From Aestuariivita boseongensis (GTDB lineage Bacteria > Pseudomonadota > Alphaproteobacteria > Rhodobacterales > Rhodobacteraceae), in contig NZ_JXYH01000014.1 of assembly GCF_001262635.1 (NCBI RefSeq), positions 1 through 64,000 of the forward strand: a stretch of 64,000 bases of DNA, read 5' to 3'. This document shows positions 1-8,596 of this stretch, piece after piece. The notes beneath the pieces were generated by a model. The model did not search any database and had not been told where the DNA came from. It was given only the letters and a program-made list of their open reading frames with translations. Each line of letters begins with the position of its first letter. Position 1 is the first letter of the stretch. The position numbers were made by a program, and so were the translations under genes.

Positions 1-693
1 GGCCCGCCGGATCTCCCCCTCTCCGGGCAGGAAGACCAGAAGACCGCCGCCGATGCCGCGCGTCTCTTCTTCGGCCCGGATCACCAGATCATGGAGCGCG
101 CCCTCCCACCTTCCGGGCCCCAGCGGCCGGTCCAGCCAGCGCGGCTCGACCGGGAAAGACCGCCCCTCGGCCGTGACAATGGGCGCCTGCATCAGATCGG
201 CCACGGGTCCTGCATCCAGCGTGGCCGACATGGCAATCAGCATCAGATCGTCCCGCAACGCTCCGGCGACCTCCAGGCACAGCGCCAAGCCCAGATCGGC
301 ATTCAGGGACCGTTCGTGAAACTCGTCAAAGATCACCGCGCCAATCCCCGGCAGATCGGGGTCCGACTGGATCATCCGTGTCAGGATGCCCTCGGTCACC
401 ACCTCGATCCGTGTGGCGGATGACACCTTCGCCTCCCCCCGCACGCGGTATCCCACGGTGGCGCCCACCGGCTCGCCCAGCGTTTCGGCCATGCGCTCGG
501 CGGCGGCCCGCGCGGCCAGGCGGCGCGGCTCCAGCATGACGATGCGGCCCGCGCTCAGCCCCGCCTCCAGCAGCGCCAGCGGCACGCGCGTGGTCTTGCC
601 CGCGCCGGGAGGGGCCTGCAGCACCACGCGCCCCGCCTGCCGCATCGCGGCCAGCACATCGGGCAGAACGTCATCTATGGGAAGCCGGGTCAT
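1..693 (-). CDS. hrpB: ATP-dependent helicase HrpB, N-terminal part (gene runs off the left edge)
   Basis: DEAH-box helicase of the HrpB family. These are large bacterial proteins of about 800 residues; only the first 231 codons are in the window. Translating the minus strand from the ATG at 691-693 gives a Walker A motif (APPGAGKT, about residues 27-34), the DEFH box with flanking HER (about 123-128) and the SAT motif (about 156-158) in the right order. There is no stop before the window edge. The gene is divergent from meaB, sharing a gap of about 110 bp. The cellular role of HrpB is poorly defined in the family; RNA helicase activity is inferred from the motifs. Confidence 0.9.
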   Translation of the reverse strand, partial: MTRLPIDDVLPDVLAAMRQAGRVVLQAPPGAGKTTRVPLALLEAGLSAGRIVMLEPRRLAARAAAERMAETLGEPVGATVGYRVRGEAKVSSATRIEVVTEGILTRMIQSDPDLPGIGAVIFDEFHERSLNADLGLALCLEVAGALRDDLMLIAMSATLDAGPVADLMQAPIVTAEGRSFPVEPRWLDRPLGPGRWEGALHDLVIRAEEETRGIGGGLLVFLPGEGEIRRA

Positions 694-806
694 CGCCCGG
701 TTATGGCCAAACCCGCCCCACAGGTCCAGACGGCCCCGCCAATCGCCTATGGACATTCGGGCGCATCTTTCGGCATGTACCCGGTGACCGACCAAGGGCG
801 CAAAGC

Positions 807-1784
807 ATGGATATCTCACAGCTGGCCGAACAGATCATCAACGGCGACCGCCGCGCGCTGGCGCGTGGTATTACGCTGGTGGAAAGCGCCCGTGCTGATC
901 ACCGCGCCCAGGCGGCAGAGCTGATGGAGCACCTGCGCCAGACAAACCGCCAGGCCCTGCGCATCGGGCTTTCCGGTACGCCGGGCGTGGGCAAATCCAC
1001 CTTCATCGAAAGCTTCGGCATGATGCTGATCGGGCAGGGGTTGCGCGTGGCGGTTCTGGCGGTTGACCCTAGCTCGGCCCGTTCGGGCGGGTCCATCCTG
1101 GGCGACAAGACCCGGATGGACCGGCTGGCGCGCGAACGCGCGGCGTTTATCCGTCCATCCCCCAGCCAGACCCATCTGGGCGGCGTCGCCCGCCGCACCC
1201 GCGAGGCCGTGGCCCTGTGCGAGGCCGCGGGCTTTGACGTGGTGCTGATCGAAACCGTGGGCGTGGGCCAGTCCGAAACGGTTGTGGCCGAAATGTCGGA
1301 CGTGTTCCTTTTGCTGCTGGCACCTGCCGGCGGGGACGAACTGCAAGGCGTCAAACGCGGCATTATGGAGATGGCCGACATCATTCTCGTCAACAAGGCC
1401 GATGGCGATCTGAAAGCCACGGCCACCCGCACCTGCGCCGATTACGCGGGCGCGCTCAGGTTGTTGCGCAAACGCCCGCAAGACCCCGACGGCTTTCCCA
1501 AGGCGATGACCGTCTCTGCGCTTGAAGAGCAGGGGCTTGCCAAGGCCTGGGAGGAAATCACCGCCCTGGCCGACTGGCGCAAGGACACCGGCCACTGGGA
1601 CCGCGCGCGCGCCGAACAGGCGCGGTTCTGGTTCGATCAGGAACTGCGCCAGGCGCTTCTGGCCCAGCTTGATCAGGGCGCGGCGCGCAGCGCTATGACT
1701 GAATTGGGCGACGCCGTGGCCCAGGGGCAGATGTCCCCCGCCGCCGCCGCGCAAGAGATGCTCTCGCGCCTCGGCAAGGGCTGA
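807..1784 (+). CDS. meaB: Methylmalonyl-CoA mutase-associated GTPase MeaB
   Basis: G3E-family P-loop GTPase of 325 residues. It protects adenosylcobalamin-dependent methylmalonyl-CoA mutase from inactivation and gates cofactor loading. The sequence shows the Walker A motif GTPGVGKS at residues 57-64, a conserved ETVGVGQSE switch segment and the guanine-specificity motif NKAD. Length matches the MeaB/ArgK family. The mutase it should serve is encoded at 42589-44715 in this window, so the two are not in one operon here. It is divergent from hrpB. Confidence 0.93.
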   Translation: MDISQLAEQIINGDRRALARGITLVESARADHRAQAAELMEHLRQTNRQALRIGLSGTPGVGKSTFIESFGMMLIGQGLRVAVLAVDPSSARSGGSILGDKTRMDRLARERAAFIRPSPSQTHLGGVARRTREAVALCEAAGFDVVLIETVGVGQSETVVAEMSDVFLLLLAPAGGDELQGVKRGIMEMADIILVNKADGDLKATATRTCADYAGALRLLRKRPQDPDGFPKAMTVSALEEQGLAKAWEEITALADWRKDTGHWDRARAEQARFWFDQELRQALLAQLDQGAARSAMTELGDAVAQGQMSPAAAAQEMLSRLGKG

Positions 1785-1930
1785 AAACCGGCGCGCTGCG
1801 AGCGCTCTAACCTACCCCGAAATGTGTCTCCGTTCCCCTGCGACGGCTGCAAAAGCCGCCGACTCTCCCCAATTCCGCCCCGGTTCTGCCTTTAACCCTT
1901 GCGAAAGTTTTTCGGTTCAAAGGGGTGACC

Positions 1931-2899
1931 ATGATCCGAATTCTTATTGCAGCATTGTCCATTCTGGCGGCTACCGGTCCTGCGCTTGCGCAGAAGGTCG
2001 GCATTGGCGCCTGGGAAAATCCACGCATGAACATGATCCACTGGATCGAGGATGCGCCCGGCGTCGGCTGGTATTACAACTGGCGTCCTGACCAGATGTA
2101 TACGCAATCGCGTGTTCGCCGCGATGTCGAATTCGTGCCCATGATTCATGGCGCGAAGGATGTGAACAAACGCATCCGGTCGGACCTGCGGGTGCGTCAC
2201 CTTTTGGCGTTCAATGAACCCGATGGCGGCTCGGGCTCACACCAGGCGAATATGTCGGTGGCCGAAGCGGTGCGCCTCTGGCCGCAGCTGGAACGCCGCG
2301 GATTGCGCCTCAGCAGCCCGGCCACGACACAAGGCCAGACACTGGGCCGGAATTCCTGGCAACGCCGCTTCATGGATCAGGCTGAAGCCAAGGGGCTGCG
2401 CGTGGATTTCATGGCGGTGCACTACTATTCCACCACGGGGAATGTGAACGAATTCCGCAACTGGCTTCATGCCGTGTACAGGGAATATCGCCGCCCCATC
2501 TGGGTGACCGAATTCGCCTTTATCGACTGGAACCGTCCGCAGGCCGCATCCTATGCGCAAAACGCCAGGTTCATTCAGCAGGCCATGCTGATGATGGAAT
2601 CCCTGCCGTTTGTCGAACGTTACGCCTGGTTTGCCGCAAATCCCTATCCGTGGAACGGACGGGCACCCAGAATCAACCTGGTTCAGAACGATCTGACACC
2701 CACGCCTGTTGGCATGGCCTTCGATCAGACACTCAGCCAGATTTCAGGCACTCGGATCGCCGCTGCTAAGAGCACGCGCGCGAAACCCGCCAGAACGCCC
2801 AAGCCGGAACCGGTGGCGCAATTGGCAAGCCCGGTGGCGCGCCTGGCAAGCTTTGACGACCGGCGCGCCAAGCCGCCACGTGACATATTTGTCCGATAA
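1931..2899 (+). CDS. Secreted glycosyl hydrolase, Asl1-like catalytic domain (GH128-type)
   Basis: Protein of 322 residues with an N-terminal signal peptide (about residues 1-20, ending ALA-Q). The body resembles the Asl1-like glycosyl hydrolase fold (PF11790, beta-1,3-glucan-active GH128 relatives). LAFNEPD around residues 92-98 carries the candidate acid/base Glu96, and WVTEFAF around 191-197 carries the candidate nucleophile Glu194. Both sit at barrel-strand ends with an HYYS segment between them. The last 50 or so residues are Lys/Arg/Pro-rich and low in complexity, an unusual basic tail. The ATG at 1931 is preferred over the GTG at 1925 because the AAGGGG ribosome site fits it better. 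The substrate is not known; a glucan is inferred from the family. Confidence 0.8.
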   Translation: MIRILIAALSILAATGPALAQKVGIGAWENPRMNMIHWIEDAPGVGWYYNWRPDQMYTQSRVRRDVEFVPMIHGAKDVNKRIRSDLRVRHLLAFNEPDGGSGSHQANMSVAEAVRLWPQLERRGLRLSSPATTQGQTLGRNSWQRRFMDQAEAKGLRVDFMAVHYYSTTGNVNEFRNWLHAVYREYRRPIWVTEFAFIDWNRPQAASYAQNARFIQQAMLMMESLPFVERYAWFAANPYPWNGRAPRINLVQNDLTPTPVGMAFDQTLSQISGTRIAAAKSTRAKPARTPKPEPVAQLASPVARLASFDDRRAKPPRDIFVR

Positions 2900-2952
2900 T
2901 CCATCGCGGATCAGACAAGCATGACCGCGCGGCACGTATCCCCGTGCCGCGC

Positions 2953-4050
2953 TTACCCGTTCTGCAATGACACCATGTCCCCGCGCCTGGGGTCGAACTC
3001 TCCGACCAGCGCCGTCAGATACCGCGCCTTGGCGGCCTCTGGCCCCTTGTGCTCGGTCACGTCCAGCCAGGCCACCTTGTCCGTGAAGGCCGCCCACGCC
3101 TCGGCCAGGCGCGACTGAAACCCGGCCATGCCCCAATCTCCAATCCGCTCCTGCGCATAAAGAGGAGCGAAGAAAAACTGTGGTTTCGGCCCTGGCAATC
3201 CCGGCACGCGCAAATTGGCGTTCTGCCAGTCGGTCACACCCACCTGCGCACTATGGCGCATCTGATCGCCGAAATGGCTGTGCAGTCGCAGGGTGAAATC
3301 GCCATTGCCTGAAAAATCCACGTAAGCCGCGGGGGCATGGGACAGGGCGCCCACCTCGTCATAGCTCAGCACCCGGTCATAAAGGCCCAGCCCCTCTACA
3401 AAGGCGACGTTTCCTGGGCTGGTGAACCCCACTACCTCAACGCCTTCTGGCTTCACCCGCGTCATCTCGGCCGCAAGCCCCAGGGCGGTCTTGCTGGATG
3501 CGCTCGACATCGTCAGCATCTGCGCGCCGAACATCTCATTGCGCTGAAAGAAATCCGCCAGCAGGAACGACGTGGTGAACAAGGGACGGAACAGGGCAAT
3601 CTGCGCCTCTGCCTCCGGCGCATATCCCGGATCGGCATTGGTAAAGACATAGCGGTTATAGATCGGCGCCATCTTCTGGCGATGGGCGGCCTTGTCGGAA
3701 AACCCGTCCGGGCTGACCTTGCCCGGCTTTACCATCAGGTGGGTGGACATCGGCATATATCCATAAACCCGCCGACCCACCGCGATATCCGGGTTGGATG
3801 AGGCCACCACATCCGCAAACCCCCATGCCGGAATGCGGCCAAACCCCTCCTCCGGGACGGGAAAGAAATTCCAATACCCAAGACTGTCGGTTGCCGTGCC
3901 ATAGGTGATCGTGTTGGCGGTCAGTGCGAATTGGTCGATTCTCAGCAAAACCTGCCCCGCTGGCGGCGTGTCGGCAAATTCCACCTCGCGCAGACGCGCA
4001 TCGCTCAGATCGGCGCGATTGATGATCAGATCGGTTCCTGTGATGGCCAT
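2953..4050 (-). CDS. DUF2855 family protein
   Basis: Protein of 365 residues that I recognise as DUF2855, a family distantly related to the medium-chain dehydrogenase/quinone reductase fold. The N-terminal half (about residues 1-110) has a GroES-like look ([17 protein letters not shown], then GRRVYGYMP). The middle has a Ser-rich segment ([16 protein letters not shown]) where that fold binds nucleotide, but no classical GxGxxG is obvious. The start at 4050 is supported by GGAGGG just upstream; a longer frame to 4107 exists without such a site. It is convergent with the hydrolase gene at 1931-2899. Enzymatic role unknown. Confidence 0.8.
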   Translation of the reverse strand: MAITGTDLIINRADLSDARLREVEFADTPPAGQVLLRIDQFALTANTITYGTATDSLGYWNFFPVPEEGFGRIPAWGFADVVASSNPDIAVGRRVYGYMPMSTHLMVKPGKVSPDGFSDKAAHRQKMAPIYNRYVFTNADPGYAPEAEAQIALFRPLFTTSFLLADFFQRNEMFGAQMLTMSSASSKTALGLAAEMTRVKPEGVEVVGFTSPGNVAFVEGLGLYDRVLSYDEVGALSHAPAAYVDFSGNGDFTLRLHSHFGDQMRHSAQVGVTDWQNANLRVPGLPGPKPQFFFAPLYAQERIGDWGMAGFQSRLAEAWAAFTDKVAWLDVTEHKGPEAAKARYLTALVGEFDPRRGDMVSLQNG

Positions 4051-4271
4051 TTGCGCCCTCCCTTGCGTTTTGCCTTTACCCTGAGCGCGCGGGCCCGCGA
4101 TGCGCAAGCCTCACGCACCGTCACAAGGCAAAATCAGCGCTGTCTTGCGGGTTGACCCCAAAAGCGATTCCTCCTATGAGCATCCAACCAGATTTCGGGC
4201 GCCGCCAATGGCAGCGCCCTTGTGTATTGGGCGCCCACCACACCGCCCCGATGAAACGAAGGATGACACCC

Positions 4272-4559
4272 ATGTCGCGCCGCTGCGAACTGACCGGAAA
4301 AGGCCCGATGGTTGGCAACAATGTCAGCCACGCCAACAACAAAACCAAGCGCCGGTTCCTGCCGAACCTGAACGACACCACGCTTCATTCCGAAGCGCTG
4401 GGCCGTGCGATCAAGTTCCGCATTTCGGCTCACGCCCTGCGCTCGGTCGATCACCGTGGCGGCTTGGACGCGTTCCTTGCCAAAGCCAAGGACAGCGACC
4501 TGTCGCCCCACGCGCTGAAGATCAAGAAAGAGATCGCGAAGGCCACTGCCGCCTCCTGA
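4272..4559 (+). CDS. rpmB: 50S ribosomal protein L28
   Basis: Protein of 95 residues matching alphaproteobacterial L28 from end to end (opening [12 protein letters not shown], then [14 protein letters not shown]). It is a component of the large ribosomal subunit. An AAGGA ribosome site 8 nt upstream fixes the start at 4272; upstream in-frame ATGs at 4152 and 4263 are not consistent with the family. Transcribed alone: a strong intrinsic terminator follows directly. Confidence 0.97.
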   Translation: MSRRCELTGKGPMVGNNVSHANNKTKRRFLPNLNDTTLHSEALGRAIKFRISAHALRSVDHRGGLDAFLAKAKDSDLSPHALKIKKEIAKATAAS

Positions 4560-4585
4560 TCCGCTTGTCTGCTGACAGCTTGAAG

Positions 4586-4613
4586 GCCCCGCGCAACCCG
4601 CGCGGGGCTTTTT
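4586..4613 (+). terminator. Rho-independent terminator of rpmB
   Basis: A 9-bp GC-rich stem (GCCCCGCGC pairing with GCGCGGGGC) encloses a 5-nt loop and is followed by TTTTT. It begins 27 nt after the rpmB stop codon, the expected position and shape for an intrinsic terminator. Confidence 0.9.
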
Positions 4614-4686
4614 CTGTTGGCCGGTCGCATGTGTCGCAGCCGCCCTCCCCTTCCGCCAGCCTGCGCGGGGGCATATATCCCCTGAC

Positions 4687-5043
4687 ATGCTGATGCGTGC
4701 CCGTTCCCTCCTTCTGACAGCGCTGATCGCGCTGGGCCTGATCGCGTCGGGCCAGGCCATGGCGTCTGCCAAGGGTGCATCGCCTGCCACGGGATACATG
4801 GTGATCTGCAACGGTCAGGGCGCGACCCTTGTCTTCACCGACAAGGACGGCCATCCCACATCGCCCCAGCATCTGTGCCCCGATTGCGTGCTGGCAGGGC
4901 TGATGGCGATGCCCGACCCGGACGCGCCCTCTGCCGCGCGGCCCGCGGGCGTGTCAAAGGCCGCATGGCCCCAAACGACCCAACAGCGTCCCGCGCAAAT
5001 ACCAGCCAACGCGCAGGCCCGTGGCCCACCGATCCCAGTCTGA
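4687..5043 (+). CDS. DUF2946-like small exported protein beside a copper chaperone
   Basis: Protein of 118 residues with a signal peptide (about residues 1-26). A central segment (ICNGQG, then HLCPDCVL) carries paired cysteines of the type seen in DUF2946 proteins, which commonly neighbour copper genes. The C-terminal part is Pro/Ala-rich. It lies 42 bp upstream of the PCuAC chaperone on the same strand, probably in one operon. A role in periplasmic copper handling is inferred from this pairing, not shown. Confidence 0.65.
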   Translation: MLMRARSLLLTALIALGLIASGQAMASAKGASPATGYMVICNGQGATLVFTDKDGHPTSPQHLCPDCVLAGLMAMPDPDAPSAARPAGVSKAAWPQTTQQRPAQIPANAQARGPPIPV

Positions 5044-5085
5044 ACACACCCAATACCCAACTTCAGACAGAAAGGGACACAAGCC

Positions 5086-5562
5086 ATGTCCATCAGAACC
5101 ACCCTTCTCGCGGCCGGGGCCGCAACCTTGCTTGCCACCGCGGCCCTTGCCGACGGTATCGTGATCCACGACCCCTATGCGCGCTCCTCCGGGCCCACAT
5201 CGGTCACCGGTGCGGCCTTCATGGGCATCGAGAACCAATCCGACACGCCTGATCGGCTGATCGACGCCCGTGGAGATATCGCTGCCCGCGTCGAAATCCA
5301 CACCCATCTGCAGGACGCCAATGGCGTGATGCGCATGGTCAAGGTCGAAGACGGCATCCCGATTCCCGCAGGGGGCACTGCCATGCTGCAAAGGGGCGGC
5401 GATCACGTCATGTTCATGGGCCTGACCCAGCCGCTGTTGCAGGGGGACGAGATCACCGTGACCCTGGTCTTCGAAAACGCGGGTGAGGTCGAGGTCACCA
5501 TCCCGGTCGATCTTGAGCGTAAACCCGGCCACGGCCACGGCGCCATGTCCTCGGGCGGCTAA
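5086..5562 (+). CDS. Periplasmic copper chaperone PCu(A)C
   Basis: Protein of 158 residues with a signal peptide (about residues 1-22, ending ALA-D). The rest is the PCu(A)C (DUF461) beta-sandwich domain. The expected Cu(I) ligands are visible: EIHTH (about residue 70), MRMVKVE about ten residues on, then GGDHVMFMGL with the H-x-M pair. A His/Gly-rich tail (GHGHG) may add metal affinity. PCuAC proteins deliver copper to the CuA/CuB sites of cytochrome oxidase in the periplasm. Preceded by a DUF2946-like gene. Confidence 0.9.
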   Translation: MSIRTTLLAAGAATLLATAALADGIVIHDPYARSSGPTSVTGAAFMGIENQSDTPDRLIDARGDIAARVEIHTHLQDANGVMRMVKVEDGIPIPAGGTAMLQRGGDHVMFMGLTQPLLQGDEITVTLVFENAGEVEVTIPVDLERKPGHGHGAMSSGG

Positions 5563-5581
5563 CGCAAATGGGTCGTGCGGA

Positions 5582-6280
5582 TCAGCCCGCGCGGCCCAAA
5601 AGCTCGCCAACCCAGGCAGGCACGGTCTGCGACGCAGGACCAAACCGCGTCTCACCAAAACGCGACACCACCGCCGACGGCTCAAGGTTCAACTCAACCG
5701 TATGGGCGCCTGCCGCGCGCGCCTCCTCCACGAAGCCTGCGGCGGGATAGACATTGCCCGAGGTGCCGATTGCCGCAAACAGATCCGCCTGCGCCAGATG
5801 CTCCAGAATGGTCTCCATGTGATAGGGGATCTCGCCAAACCACACCACGTCCGGCCGACCGCCGGGGCCATGACAGACGGGGCAGGGCTCGTTTACCGAC
5901 ATCTCGTCGGGCGCGCGCCAGCGATGCCCGCAAAAGGCGCAGAGCGCGCCTGCCAGTTCCCCATGCATATGGATCACGCCCTGTGCGCCGCCAGCCTCGT
6001 GCAGCCCGTCCACATTCTGCGTGACAATCACGACCTCTCCCGAATGATCGCGCTGCAGGCGGGCCAGGGCCTCATGCGCGGGGTTGGGCGCGGCCTGCGC
6101 CGCCTGCACCCGGCGGGCGTTGTAAAACCCGTGCACCAAGGCCGGGTCGCGCGCAAACCCTTCGGGGGTGGCCACATCTTCGATCCGGTGCTGGCTCCAC
6201 AATCCGCCTTCGTCGCGAAAGGTGCCCAGCCCGCTTTCGGCAGAAATCCCGGCGCCTGTCAGAATGACGATCTTTTCCAT
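5582..6280 (-). CDS. cobB: NAD-dependent protein deacylase, sirtuin family
   Basis: Sir2-family protein of 232 residues. Visible motifs are the NAD-binding GAGISAESGLGTFR near the N-terminus, TQNVDGLHEAGG, the HGE of the catalytic histidine (IHMHGEL), a zinc site of paired cysteines (CAFC, then CPVC) and the GTSGNVYPA segment. It removes acyl groups from protein lysines using NAD. The ATG at 6280 has GGAGGG upstream; the longer open frame to 6460 overlaps the divergent phosphatase gene and is rejected. Confidence 0.93.
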   Translation of the reverse strand: MEKIVILTGAGISAESGLGTFRDEGGLWSQHRIEDVATPEGFARDPALVHGFYNARRVQAAQAAPNPAHEALARLQRDHSGEVVIVTQNVDGLHEAGGAQGVIHMHGELAGALCAFCGHRWRAPDEMSVNEPCPVCHGPGGRPDVVWFGEIPYHMETILEHLAQADLFAAIGTSGNVYPAAGFVEEARAAGAHTVELNLEPSAVVSRFGETRFGPASQTVPAWVGELLGRAG

Positions 6281-6324
6281 GCTGCCCTCCTTGCGCGCCT
6301 CAGCCTGACATGGAAAATACCCCC

Positions 6325-6774
6325 ATGACCAGCCGTATCCTCTTTGTCTGCCTTGGAAATATCTGCCGTTCGCCCACGGCCGAAGGCGTGTTCCGCCACC
6401 TGATGCCCACCGCCACCACCGACAGCGCGGGCACGGCAGGCTGGCATGTGGGCAAACCACCCTATGGCCCCATGCAAGAGGCGGCGCGGACCCGCGGCTA
6501 TGACCTCTCGGACCTGCGGGCGCGGCAAATTACCGGGCAGGACTTCAGCCGTTTCGACCTGATCATCGTGATGGACGACACCAACCGCGCAGATGTTGAG
6601 GCGCTGCGCCCCGCAGGCAACGATACCCCGGTGCGCCTTTTCACCGATTTTGCGCCCGACACGGGCATGGATCACGTCCCCGACCCGTATTACACCCGCG
6701 ATTTCGACGGCGCGCTTGACCTGATCGAGGCGGCCGCCCAGGGCCTCAAATCCCACCTCGCGACCGCAGGCTGA
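6325..6774 (+). CDS. Low-molecular-weight protein-tyrosine phosphatase
   Basis: Protein of about 149 residues. The N-terminal active-site loop VCLGNICRSP (C-x5-R-S) is intact and the C-terminal DPYY general-acid segment (DHVPDPYYTRDF) is present, so it should be catalytically competent. Such phosphatases dephosphorylate phosphotyrosine in proteins, often linked to exopolysaccharide control, though nothing here specifies the target. An upstream ATG at 6310 is possible; 6325 (MTSRILFVCLGN) fits the family better. Divergent from cobB. Confidence 0.9.
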   Translation: MTSRILFVCLGNICRSPTAEGVFRHLMPTATTDSAGTAGWHVGKPPYGPMQEAARTRGYDLSDLRARQITGQDFSRFDLIIVMDDTNRADVEALRPAGNDTPVRLFTDFAPDTGMDHVPDPYYTRDFDGALDLIEAAAQGLKSHLATAG

Positions 6775-6799
6775 TTTCACAAGACTGAAAGCGCCAGCC

Positions 6800-7765
6800 C
6801 TACAATTCGATCAGGTGAAACTCCCCCTGCAACCAGGGAAGCCGCGCCAGCCCTGGGTCGATCATATGCGGCTCCACCAGCCGCTGAACCATCCGGGCGA
6901 TCTCCAGAGGCACCTCATCGGCCCAATCCGCCCCGGCAAACAGTGAAATCGTCCGCGCGAAAGGCGCAAAGGGCAGGGGATGCGCCGCTAGATCCTCCTG
7001 AAACCGGGTGGCGCGCATATATCCCAGCGGCGTGGTGATCGCCCAGCCGATCCGCCGCGCCACCATCGCCATCAGCGCCAGGTGGCTGCCCACCTCGAAC
7101 CTGTGCTCGAAACTCAGCCCGACCTTGGTCAGCTGCGCTTCGATCTGCTGGCCGATCCGCTGTTCGCGGGCATAGCGCAGGAAAGGCAACTCGCGCAGCC
7201 CGGCCAGCGGATCGCTCGGATCCATCTCCAGATCAGCCGGGGTGACCAGAATGAATGGGTCGCGGATCAGCGGATATTCTGAAATATTATCAAGCGTTTC
7301 GCTCATCCGGGCCGAGATCCCGACATGCAGATCGCCCGCCCGCAGCGCTGCGCTGATCTCATGGCTGGGTGCGGTGATCAGCTTGAAATGTGTATGTGTC
7401 ATGCTGTCGGCCAGGATCGTCGCCAGACGCGGTGTCAGTTCATTGTCGAAATCGTCGATCAACCCGATGCTGAGCGTTTCCAGATGGCTCAGGTCCATCA
7501 CTGTCAGCTCACCCTGCGCCGCGCGCAGCTGGGTCAGCGCCGCTTCTGCCCGCGTCAGGAAACTGCGCCCCGCTGCGGTCAGGCGCATGGGCCTGCGCCC
7601 ATGGTCGATCAGATCGACGCCCAGGGCATCTTCCAGATTGCGCATCTGCTGGCTGACGGCGGGCTGGCTCAGCCCCGTGCGCAGGGCGGCTTCGGCCACC
7701 GATCCGGTGGCAGCCAGCGCTTCGAACACCTCAAGCCCGCGCAGGCTCACGCCCTTTTTCAGCAT
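6800..7765 (-). CDS. LysR family transcriptional regulator
   Basis: Protein of 321 residues. The N-terminal winged HTH spans about residues 5-65, with the recognition helix in GLSQPAVSQQMRNLED. It is followed by a LysR-type effector domain. An 8-bp perfect inverted repeat lies 17-37 nt upstream of the start (7782-7802), possibly an autoregulatory site. No obvious divergent target is present: the gene upstream is codirectional and encodes a small lipoprotein. Effector unknown. Confidence 0.88.
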   Translation of the reverse strand: MLKKGVSLRGLEVFEALAATGSVAEAALRTGLSQPAVSQQMRNLEDALGVDLIDHGRRPMRLTAAGRSFLTRAEAALTQLRAAQGELTVMDLSHLETLSIGLIDDFDNELTPRLATILADSMTHTHFKLITAPSHEISAALRAGDLHVGISARMSETLDNISEYPLIRDPFILVTPADLEMDPSDPLAGLRELPFLRYAREQRIGQQIEAQLTKVGLSFEHRFEVGSHLALMAMVARRIGWAITTPLGYMRATRFQEDLAAHPLPFAPFARTISLFAGADWADEVPLEIARMVQRLVEPHMIDPGLARLPWLQGEFHLIEL

Positions 7766-7781
7766 GGGACAGATCCATTGC

Positions 7782-7802
7782 AGTTTTCGATTTTCGAAAA
7801 CT
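7782..7802. promoter_or_regulatory. Inverted repeat upstream of the LysR gene (candidate operator)
   Basis: AGTTTTCG and its exact complement CGAAAACT flank the 5-nt centre ATTTT, just upstream of the LysR start codon at 7765. LysR regulators usually bind dyads of T-N11-A type and repress themselves, so this is a plausible operator. A short hairpin in the leader is the alternative. Confidence 0.45.
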
Positions 7803-7835
7803 ACGCAAGCTCAAGCGATCCGACAAGCGGGCGTG

Positions 7836-8177
7836 TTAACTACACAGCTGATCCGCGGCGCTGCCGAAGTTCCGCCAGCGGTCCCAGAACGCATCGTCGC
7901 GTTCCGTGTCCGACGCGCGCACCGCATGGGCCAGTTCCGGATTGCCAAAGAAAGACGCGCCGCGCCGCTGGTCCGCCCCGCTCAGCGTCTGGTCGGCCGC
8001 GGCCTGAATACATCCGCAAATCTGAGGGTTGGCCGCACGCCGCCCCGAGGACAGGCACGCGCTCTTGATCGGCCCGCTGACCGAGGCAAATCGCGCCACG
8101 GGATCGCCGCCCCGCGTGACGCCCCCACCGCAGGAAACCACCATTCCCAACGCCAATATGGCCAGGATCCGACCCAT
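7836..8177 (-). CDS. Small conserved lipoprotein of Rhodobacterales (sometimes mislabelled 'arginine transporter')
   Basis: Protein of 113 residues. A lipobox-like VVSCGG around residue 16 suggests a lipidated, periplasm-facing protein. The mature part has a conserved-looking core, IKSACLSSGRRAANPQICGCIQ, followed by an Asp/Arg-rich C-terminus with FWDRW. I recognise this as a Roseobacter-group family; it has no transporter features and any arginine-transport label looks wrong. Function unknown. Divergent from the entericidin-like gene. Confidence 0.7.
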   Translation of the reverse strand: MGRILAILALGMVVSCGGGVTRGGDPVARFASVSGPIKSACLSSGRRAANPQICGCIQAAADQTLSGADQRRGASFFGNPELAHAVRASDTERDDAFWDRWRNFGSAADQLCS

Positions 8178-8360
8178 GTCTGACTGCCTTATCTCTTATG
8201 CCTCTGAAGGCCCTTGGGCCCCCTGTTTCTGCCTTGGCCGCACTATGCCGCAAAGCGGCGGCAGGAGCAATTCACGAAGCGGCCGATCCGCCCGCCGCCC
8301 CGTTTGACCGGCCCCCTGCGCCAAGCTATATCGCATCAAAACCTGAACCCGGAGCGCCCC

Positions 8361-8486
8361 ATGGCCAAACCCCGCCTTACCCTGCTTCTTCTGCTTGCCA
8401 CGATGACGCTGGCCGCCTGCGAAACCGCCAAAGGCGTCGGCCGCGACATTACCCGTGCAGCCGAAGCCGTCGACCGCGCCATCTGA
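8361..8486 (+). CDS. Entericidin-type small lipoprotein
   Basis: A 41-residue protein with a signal sequence and lipobox (LAACE, Cys about residue 20), then a short amphipathic stretch (TAKGVGRDITRAAEAV) typical of the entericidin A/B family. CGGAG lies 6-7 nt upstream of the ATG. Entericidins are small membrane-active lipoproteins of toxin-antidote type in enterics; in alphaproteobacteria they are common singletons of unknown function. Confidence 0.8.
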   Translation: MAKPRLTLLLLLATMTLAACETAKGVGRDITRAAEAVDRAI

Positions 8487-8596
8487 GCGGCAGACACAGC
8501 ACCGCCCGCGCCCTCCCGGCACCCTAAGCCGGGCGGCGCCACAGGTGCTGCATCAACGCCATTGACCGCCCCCCGAAACCTCTCCATATCCCGCAT

